Assembly (NCBI GenBank): GCA_003151895.1
Contig: PLYX01000268.1
Span: 403-6,729 of the forward strand
Direction: 5' to 3'
Length of the DNA: 6,327 nt
DNA from: Solirubrobacterales bacterium
GTDB lineage: Bacteria > Actinomycetota > Thermoleophilia > Solirubrobacterales > Solirubrobacteraceae
The notes beneath the pieces were generated by a model, which saw only the letters and a program-made list of their open reading frames with translations, ran no database searches and had not been told where the DNA came from. The position numbers and the translations under genes were made by a program. Positions 1-3,560 of the stretch are shown here, piece after piece (within the stretch, counting starts at the first letter, position 1; the number at the start of each line of letters is the position of its first letter).

Positions 1-155
1 AGGCCACCGCCCACCCCGAAGACGTGCCCTGGGGCTGGCGCAACTACGCGTATCGCGGCTACCTGGCACTACAGGGCCTGGACCGCCGCCTGCTGGAGCA
101 ACGGCTCCCAGCGGCGATCTTCTACAACCTAATCGTCACGGCGCGGCGGCCATAA
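1..155 (+). CDS. C-terminal end of a possible SAM-dependent methyltransferase (partial)
   Basis: An open frame enters from the left edge (first full codon at position 3) and ends at TAA 153-155, giving the last 50 residues of a protein. The tail holds an aromatic stretch (WGWRNYAYRGYLALQGLD), then LPAAIFYNLIVTARRP. A terminal beta-hairpin of the type 'FYNLIVTARRP' is what I recall from the C-termini of many class I SAM-dependent methyltransferases, where the last strand closes the Rossmann-like sheet. The SAM-binding motifs would lie outside the window, so this is an inference from the tail alone. Codon use is GC-rich like the rest of the window. The gene is co-directional with the toxin-antitoxin pair, but about 118 bases and a separate promoter candidate lie between them, so they are probably not one operon. 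Confidence 0.5.
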   Translation, partial: ATAHPEDVPWGWRNYAYRGYLALQGLDRRLLEQRLPAAIFYNLIVTARRP

Positions 156-209
156 CCTGCGCCCCCGGTGTCCCGCCCTGTCGATCCCGGTCGGATAGGG
201 AGATATGGC

Positions 210-227
210 CACCACAATCACCACAAT
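210..227. repeat. Two tandem 9-bp repeats in the AT-richer leader upstream of the antitoxin
   Basis: CACCACAAT occurs twice back to back (210-218 and 219-227). The pair is flanked by AGATAT on both sides (201-206 and 231-236). The stretch 195-245 is clearly richer in A/T than anything else nearby. If translation began at the upstream ATG 205, the repeat would be read as a TTI-TTI peptide that looks unlike a folded domain. I therefore read it as promoter-proximal DNA. Its role is unknown. Confidence 0.6.
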
Positions 228-237
228 CAGAGATATA

Positions 238-273
238 TTGCATGGTGTACCAGTAATGCGGTACTCTGCGTAT
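238..273 (+). promoter_or_regulatory. Candidate vapBC promoter with overlapping inverted repeat, giving a leaderless start
   Basis: TTGCAT at 238-243 (-35-like) and TACTCT at 262-267 (-10-like) are separated by 18 bases. Transcription would be expected to start about seven bases past the -10, which is exactly the ATG at 274. That implies a leaderless mRNA, common in actinobacteria. Between and across these boxes lies an inverted repeat, GTACC (247-251) and GGTAC (260-264), plus a smaller TGGT-GT-ACCA at 243-252. VapBC complexes usually repress their own promoter by binding inverted repeats there, so this is a candidate operator. The hexamers are imperfect matches and the call is inferential. 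Confidence 0.4.
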
Positions 274-519
274 ATGCCGTCCACGAAGCCACGCATACAG
301 GTCACCCTCGATACCGAGCTGGCCGCTGCGGTGGCGGAGTTCGGTGGCACGGAGCCGCGCTCGCGCGCCGTTCGCGAGTTGGCGCTGCGTGGCGCGGAGG
401 CGTTCCGCGCCGAGCAAAATGCACGGCGCGAGGCCCACGAGCACCTGCGGCGGATCGCCACCGGCGAGGACGATGGCTACGACTTCGCCATCTCCGAGCA
501 GTTGCATGCCTCCCGCTGA
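274..519 (+). CDS. vapB: VapB-like antitoxin, probable ribbon-helix-helix DNA-binding protein
   Basis: This 81-residue protein directly precedes and overlaps a PIN-domain toxin. Residues 6-14 (PRIQVTLDT) fit a short beta-strand. They are followed by two helices, about 15-23 and 28-45 (RSRAVRELALRGAEAFRAE), the layout of ribbon-helix-helix antitoxins that dimerise and bind the operator. The charged C-terminal part, ending GYDFAISEQLHASR, is the usual region that wraps and inhibits the toxin. Upstream in-frame ATGs at 205 and 256 exist. I prefer 274 because a promoter candidate places the transcript start there and because the added residues are low-complexity. The ATG at 205 has a purine-rich AGGGAG only two bases upstream, which is too close. 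Autoregulation together with the toxin is expected. The antitoxin role rests mainly on context, since RHH proteins are short and diverge fast. Confidence 0.72.
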   Translation: MPSTKPRIQVTLDTELAAAVAEFGGTEPRSRAVRELALRGAEAFRAEQNARREAHEHLRRIATGEDDGYDFAISEQLHASR

Positions 520-937
520 GCCCTACGGCTCGGGCGAACCGCTCGTATTCGACACCTCGGCCTGGAACCGCCAGAGCAACCCAAGCGTGCTCGCTCGCTG
601 GCTGGCCACCGAGGAGGCTGACCTGCTTGCCGTGTGCCCCGTCGTCGCGCTCGAGCTGCTCGCGGGCGCCCGTAACGAGGAGAAGTTCGTCAACCTCGAT
701 CGAACCCTCGCCGCCCTGCCGGCGGCCCACATCACGCGCAGCGCCGGAACAGCCGCCATCGGCGCCTCACGTGAGCTGCGCGGTGAGCGGCGTCTCCCCG
801 CAGCCGACTACCTGATCGCCGCCGCGGCCGCCGAGCGCGGCGCCGGGGTATTGCACTACGACCGCCACTTCGACATCCTCTGTAGAGCACTCGGGATCGA
901 AAGCGTGTGGATCGCAGAGCCCGGTTCAATCGATTGA
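506..937 (+). CDS. vapC: VapC-like PIN-domain ribonuclease toxin
   Basis: This 143-residue protein has the typical length of a VapC toxin, a Mg2+-dependent endoribonuclease that cleaves structured RNAs such as tRNA or rRNA. The PIN acidic residues are all visible: Asp16 in LVFDTSAWNR, Glu50 in VVALELLAGAR, Asp101 in LPAADYLIAAAA, and Asp119/Asp123 in GVLHYDRHFDIL. The active site therefore appears intact. The ATG at 506 lies inside the antitoxin gene, a 14-base overlap that suggests translational coupling. It is preferred because FDTSAW normally sits within the first 20 residues. The same frame is open back to 344, but that extension is an out-of-frame reading of the antitoxin gene. The specific RNA target cannot be told from sequence. 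The stop codon lies inside a small palindrome (923-940). No clear terminator follows. Confidence 0.9.
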   Translation: MPPAEPYGSGEPLVFDTSAWNRQSNPSVLARWLATEEADLLAVCPVVALELLAGARNEEKFVNLDRTLAALPAAHITRSAGTAAIGASRELRGERRLPAADYLIAAAAAERGAGVLHYDRHFDILCRALGIESVWIAEPGSID

Positions 938-940
938 TCC
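923..940. repeat. Palindrome over the vapC stop codon
   Basis: TCAATCGATTGA at 926-937 is a perfect 12-bp palindrome that ends with the toxin's TGA. After one mismatched pair it extends to GG/CC at 923-924 and 939-940. There is no spacer to form a loop and no T-run after it, so it is not a convincing intrinsic terminator. It could be a protein-binding site or chance. Confidence 0.35.
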
Positions 941-963
941 AGTGGACCGTGCCACCGGCTCGC

Positions 964-1053
964 ATGCCGCTATTTCGCCGTAGCCGCCCGCTCAAGCGCT
1001 GGCACTATGTGGGCGTGTTCGGCGAGCAGTGCATGATCTGTGCGGAAGCCGCG
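964..1053 (+). pseudogene. N-terminal remnant of a conserved actinobacterial protein
   Basis: From ATG 964 the frame reads MPLFRRSRPLKRWHYVGVFG and then EQCMICAEAA. From memory, the block 'PLKRWRYVGVYGPELMLC' is the recognisable start of a conserved protein in soil actinobacteria that is several hundred residues long. Here the likeness stops at about position 1050. The remaining frame to 1149 (QESSRHRPAQRAVTD onward) looks like non-coding translation. I read it as the truncated 5' end of a gene whose body has been lost. The family name and function are not known to me. An alternative is chance similarity of an Arg/aromatic-rich reading frame. It overlaps, on the opposite strand, the small HTH ORF described next. 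Confidence 0.4.
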
Positions 1054-1134
1054 CAAGAGTCCTCGCGACACCGCCCTGCGCAGCGTGCGGTCACTGACAT
1101 TCAGCGCGTCAGCAAGCTGAATCGTCACGCTCAT
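970..1134 (-). CDS. Small helix-turn-helix protein, likely truncated HTH-nucleotidyltransferase remnant
   Basis: A 54-residue minus-strand ORF runs from ATG 1134 to TAG at 970. Residues 1-30 read MSVTIQLADALNVSDRTLRR then AVSRGLLRGF, a clear helix-turn-helix: LADALNVS is helix one and turn, and DRTLRRAVSRGLL is the recognition helix. This resembles the N-terminus of actinobacterial proteins in which such an HTH is followed by a minimal nucleotidyltransferase domain (GSxARG...DxD). Here that domain is absent. After about residue 32 the sequence (RTDHALLAEHAHIVPALERA) has no likeness to the usual continuation, and it is antisense to the other remnant. A promoter fits a leaderless start at 1134 better than the in-frame ATG at 1146, which overlaps the -10 box. 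It could be an expressed mini-regulator or a dead 5' fragment. I lean to the latter. Confidence 0.5.
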   Translation of the reverse strand: MSVTIQLADALNVSDRTLRRAVSRGLLRGFRTDHALLAEHAHIVPALERAATAK

Positions 1135-1142
1135 ATGTCCAA

Positions 1143-1171
1143 ACATTAGTGGCTCGTGCGTCCAAAAGCAA
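1143..1171 (-). promoter_or_regulatory. Promoter of the small HTH ORF
   Basis: Read on the minus strand, TTGCTT (rc of 1166-1171) and TAATGT (rc of 1143-1148) are separated by exactly 17 bases. This is a good sigma-70-type match for such GC-rich DNA. The ATG at 1134 begins nine bases after the -10, so the transcript would start at or within a base or two of the ATG and be leaderless. The promoter also sits just downstream of the tetR gene, in the 54 bases left between the two ORFs. Confidence 0.5.
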
Positions 1172-1188
1172 GTCGCCCGATCCCTGGC

Positions 1189-1812
1189 TCAGGCGGCGGG
1201 AGCGCGCGCGACCTCCAAGCCCCCGCAGACGGTCTCGACGACCATCTGCTTAGCGCGCTCGAAGGCCTCATCTCCCTGCGGCAACAGACCGAAGATCCAG
1301 CCGGTCAACACTTGCTCGATCGCTCCGTAGAAGGTCATCGCGGCGAACTCCGCGTCGATGTCCGGCTTGAAGACGCCTTCCCGCTGGGCCTTGGTGACGA
1401 TCGTGCCGATCATGCGGTAGGCCTCCCTGATCTGGCCCAGATGGGTCTGGCCGAACGAGTTGGCCGCGCGCGTGACCTCGACGATGATCACCTTCATCAT
1501 GTCGGGGTCGTGACGGTAGCTGTCGATGATGAACGACGCGATCGCGCCGAGCTTCTCGCGCACGGGGATCTGCTCGGCGTCGACCTCGCGGATCATCTGC
1601 AGCATCACGCCCCAGCGCTCCAGGAAGAGCGTGTTCAGGACCTCCTCCTTGGAGGGGAAGTAGTGGTAGAGCAGGCCGTAGGCCACGCCCGCCTCGTCAG
1701 CGATGTCCGAGACGCGGCAGGCATGGAAGCCCTGGCGGGCGAACACGCGCACGGCCGCATCGAGGATCGCGCGGCGGCGGTCCGGCACGGCCTTGGCCCC
1801 GGTCGAGCTCAC
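1189..1812 (-). CDS. TetR-family transcriptional repressor (FadR-like type)
   Basis: The 207-residue length is typical of TetR regulators, which bind operators as dimers and release them when a ligand fills the C-terminal domain. Residues 11-58 form the TetR_N DNA-binding domain: RRRAILDAAVRVFARQGFHA, then helix-turn-helix VSDIADEAGVAYGLLYHYFP with SKEEVL. The rest (about 65-200) is the all-helical ligand and dimer domain. In style (VAYGLLYHYFPSKEEVL, YGAIEQVLTGWI) it recalls the acyl-CoA-responsive FadR/PsrA-like groups, so an acyl-CoA or similar ligand is plausible but unproven. The start is GTG at 1810-1812, overlapping the TGA of the nitrilase gene by four bases. A GAGGGG ribosome site lies eight bases upstream. 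It probably represses its own operon through the palindrome at 2775-2792. Confidence 0.93.
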   Translation of the reverse strand: MSSTGAKAVPDRRRAILDAAVRVFARQGFHACRVSDIADEAGVAYGLLYHYFPSKEEVLNTLFLERWGVMLQMIREVDAEQIPVREKLGAIASFIIDSYRHDPDMMKVIIVEVTRAANSFGQTHLGQIREAYRMIGTIVTKAQREGVFKPDIDAEFAAMTFYGAIEQVLTGWIFGLLPQGDEAFERAKQMVVETVCGGLEVARAPAA

Positions 1813-2693
1813 GCGTCCGTCCCCTCGGGCCGGGCGTGCGCAGCCGGACGCTCGTCCGGCGTGGGGATGGGCGGAGCGGGCGGCCAGACGTAGACGTTGG
1901 GGCGACGGTGTTCGAGCAGGGGCACGCGCTTCCTGATGTCGTCCTGGTGGCCGAAGTCAAGCTCAGCGACCACATGCCCGGGAGCGTCCCCCGCGCGGGC
2001 GAGCACCGTGCCCCATGAGTCCACGATCAAGGAGCGTCCGCCCGAGTGGTGGCCGCCGGGGTGCTTGCCTACCTGGTTGGCCGCCACGACGAATACCTGG
2101 TTCTCGATCGCCCTGGCACGCACGAGCACCTCCCAGTGGTCGCGCGTCGTCGGCAGCGTGAAGGCGGCGGGAAGCGCGACGACGCGCGCGCGGCGCAGGG
2201 CGAGGACGCGGAACAGCTCCGGGAAGCGCAGGTCGTAGCAGATCGCCATGCCCACCTTCGTGCCATCCCCCAGCTCGCTCACGACGATCTCCTCCCCCGG
2301 CTCGTCGGTATCGGACTCGCGGTACTGTTTCCCCTCGATCTCGACGTCGAACATGTGCAGCTTGCGGTACACGGCCCGAATCTCGCCGTCTGGGCCGACG
2401 TGCACGGAGGCGTTCGAGAGCTTCTCGCGCCCCTCGACGCGCTCGGCGATCGAGCCGGCCACGAGATCGATCCCCAGCTCACGAGCGGTCGCCCGCGCCC
2501 AGGCGATCGCGCTCCCCTCAAGCGTCTGGGCCCCAGCACGCAGGTCGGCCGGGCTGCCCATAACCGTCCACTTCTCCGGCAGCACGATCAGCGTCGCACC
2601 ATCGGCCGCGGCGGCCCGCACATGCCGGTCGGCGGCAGCGATGTTCGCCTCCACATCCGCGCCGGAATTGAGCTGAACAGCGGCAGCCTTCAT
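1809..2693 (-). CDS. Nitrilase-superfamily carbon-nitrogen hydrolase (Nit1/omega-amidase-like)
   Basis: This 294-residue cytoplasmic amidohydrolase carries the Glu-Lys-Cys triad: Glu40 in LIVLPEKWT, Lys111 in YRKLHMFDVE, and Cys152 in GMAICYDLRFPELFR. The C-terminal core motifs FVVAANQVG and GRSLIVDSWGTVLA are also present. The pattern YRKxHxFDV plus CYDLRFPE is that of the Nit1/Nit2 omega-amidase-like branch, which hydrolyses small amides such as alpha-ketoglutaramate or damaged metabolites, rather than true nitrilases. The exact substrate is not predictable. I chose ATG 2693 because GGAGGT lies four to five bases before it and the family starts with MKAAAVQLNS. The frame is open to 2729, but that adds only MPYEDARDFGGP. 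The last 25 residues are a Pro-rich, probably disordered tail. It is first in an operon with the overlapping tetR gene and is probably repressed by that protein. Confidence 0.92.
   Translation of the reverse strand: MKAAAVQLNSGADVEANIAAADRHVRAAAADGATLIVLPEKWTVMGSPADLRAGAQTLEGSAIAWARATARELGIDLVAGSIAERVEGREKLSNASVHVGPDGEIRAVYRKLHMFDVEIEGKQYRESDTDEPGEEIVVSELGDGTKVGMAICYDLRFPELFRVLALRRARVVALPAAFTLPTTRDHWEVLVRARAIENQVFVVAANQVGKHPGGHHSGGRSLIVDSWGTVLARAGDAPGHVVAELDFGHQDDIRKRVPLLEHRRPNVYVWPPAPPIPTPDERPAAHARPEGTDA
1821..1826 (-). promoter_or_regulatory. Ribosome binding site for the tetR GTG start
   Basis: CCCCTC on the plus strand reads GAGGGG on the minus strand, eight bases before GTG 1812 and inside the 3' end of the nitrilase gene. 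It supports GTG as the true start and coupled translation with the upstream gene. Confidence 0.55.
1843..1860. repeat. Perfect 8-2-8 inverted repeat inside the nitrilase 3' end
   Basis: GCCGGACG (1843-1850) and CGTCCGGC (1853-1860) are perfect complements around a 2-base spacer. It lies 31 bases upstream of the tetR start on the minus strand, in the poorly conserved tail of the nitrilase. It has the same geometry as the operator at 2775-2792 but a different sequence. It may be an RNA hairpin near the tetR ribosome site, a second binding site, or a chance product of high GC. Confidence 0.4.
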
Positions 2694-2696
2694 AGG

Positions 2697-2702
2697 ACCT
2701 CC
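2697..2702 (-). promoter_or_regulatory. Shine-Dalgarno site that sets the nitrilase start
   Basis: ACCTCC on the plus strand reads GGAGGT on the minus strand, a near-perfect anti-16S match three bases (core GGAGG four to five) before ATG 2693. It decides the start against the in-frame ATG at 2729. Confidence 0.75.
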
Positions 2703-2774
2703 GAAGTCCCGCGCATCCTCATACGGCACCAGAGCATCGCCACGCCGTTTCCCGGCATCCCCATACGTGGATAG

Positions 2775-2792
2775 ATTGACTGGTCAGTCAAT
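2775..2792. promoter_or_regulatory. TetR-type operator overlapping the nitrilase-tetR promoter
   Basis: ATTGACTGGTCAGTCAAT is a perfect inverted repeat with 8-bp arms (2775-2782 and 2785-2792) around GT. Its size, symmetry and TGAC...GTCA core are typical of TetR-family operators. It lies 82 bases upstream of the nitrilase start, in the only sizeable intergenic gap of the minus-strand block. On the minus strand it contains TTGACT (rc of 2786-2791), a near-consensus -35. A plausible but weak -10 (ACGTAT, rc of 2763-2768) follows after 17 bases. Bound repressor would block RNA polymerase. The likely binder is the TetR protein encoded two genes downstream. The rest of the gap 2694-2834 shows no terminator for the merR-side operon. 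Confidence 0.8.
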
Positions 2793-2834
2793 GCGTCCAA
2801 GAATAGCGCCGGGCGGGCGACCGCAACGCGTCGA

Positions 2835-3560
2835 TCAGCGTCCCCGCTCGCGCTGAGACGCGAGCTCCGCCAGCAAGAGCTTCGAGTGGATCGCCCCGAT
2901 CAGCTCGCGCAGCGGGTCGGCGCCGGCGGCGATGATCTCAACGGCGCGCTCGACCTCGACCTCGCCTACGAGCCGGTCGAGCAGCGCGCGCACCTCCTCC
3001 TCCACGAGCGGGCCGAGCGCCTCGCGGTAGCGCAGCGTGTCGTACACGGTGAAGCCGAGCGCCTCCTCGTAGCCGCCGGCACGGAAGCGCGAGATCGCCT
3101 CAATGATCTTGACGTCGTCCTGGTCGTAGCCGCCACGCCCGGGTGTGAGCACGCCGATCTTCTTCAAGCGCTCCAGCACGTTCGCTGGGATCTCGTAGCG
3201 CTCGCGCACCTCCTTGGCGGAGACCTTGCGCTGCTCGGCGCTCGCGAGCGCGCGCTCGAGGATGCTGTCCTCCAGCTCGAGCAGCGCGTTGACGCGCTCT
3301 GGGTTGTCCTCGAGCACCTCCTTGATCACGCGCAACGGCATGAAGCGCTCTTCCTGCAGGCGCTTGATGAGCTGAATGCGCTCCACGAGCTCTCGCGGGT
3401 AGTAGGCCATGTTGCGGCTCGTGCGGCGTATGTCCTCGCCGTCGCCGAGCAGCCCCTCGCGGATGTAGTGGCGGATCGTGGGCGCGCTTACACCGGAGCG
3501 CTCCGCGAGTTCAGCCATCTTGAGGAGGGACTCGGGCGCGGCGTCCGCTTGAGCCTTCAT
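2835..3560 (-). CDS. MerR-family regulator with two HTH-like segments
   Basis: The protein has 241 residues. Residues 12-85 form a MerR DNA-binding domain: MAELAERSGVSAPTIRHYIR, EGLL, YYPRELVERIQLIKRLQEER and RVIKEVL, i.e. helix-turn-helix, wing, then the second helical pair. A second, weaker MerR-like unit follows at about 113-160 (VSAKEVRERYEIPANVLERL, KKIGVLTP, YDQDDVKIIEAISRFR), with the same HTH, 'GVLTP' and 'Y..DDV.II' order. The C-terminal 80 residues are helical and may sense a ligand. No Cys-based metal site is seen, so it is not a classical metal-responsive MerR. The ATG overlaps the TGA of the CoA-transferase gene by four bases (ATGA), with only a weak ribosome site, so it is probably translated by coupling. 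As the last gene of the operon it most likely regulates it, possibly in response to an acyl-CoA. Target and ligand are inference. Confidence 0.88.
   Translation of the reverse strand: MKAQADAAPESLLKMAELAERSGVSAPTIRHYIREGLLGDGEDIRRTSRNMAYYPRELVERIQLIKRLQEERFMPLRVIKEVLEDNPERVNALLELEDSILERALASAEQRKVSAKEVRERYEIPANVLERLKKIGVLTPGRGGYDQDDVKIIEAISRFRAGGYEEALGFTVYDTLRYREALGPLVEEEVRALLDRLVGEVEVERAVEIIAAGADPLRELIGAIHSKLLLAELASQRERGR

Noticed and set aside
344..505. N-terminal extension of the toxin frame inside the antitoxin gene
   Set aside because: The added residues are Arg/Ser/Ala-rich and out of frame with the antitoxin. PIN toxins begin shortly before the first Asp motif, which fits ATG 506.
923..960. 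Intrinsic terminator after vapC
   Set aside because: The palindrome at 926-937 has no loop and no following T-run, so a terminator is not supported.
1147..1188. tRNA or other RNA gene in the gap after tetR
   Set aside because: The gap is too short and no cloverleaf or conserved arm is visible. It is better explained by the HTH promoter.
1156..1893. Plus-strand open frame of 245 codons opposite tetR
   Set aside because: His/Asp/Leu-rich translation typical of the reverse of a GC-rich gene. The minus strand encodes a complete TetR protein.
2694..2729. Upstream ATG for the nitrilase
   Set aside because: It lacks a ribosome site, while ATG 2693 has GGAGGT at good spacing and the family-typical MKAAAVQ start.
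2046..2774. Plus-strand open frame of 242 codons opposite the nitrilase
   Set aside because: No domain signature, and antisense to a gene with an intact Glu-Lys-Cys triad.
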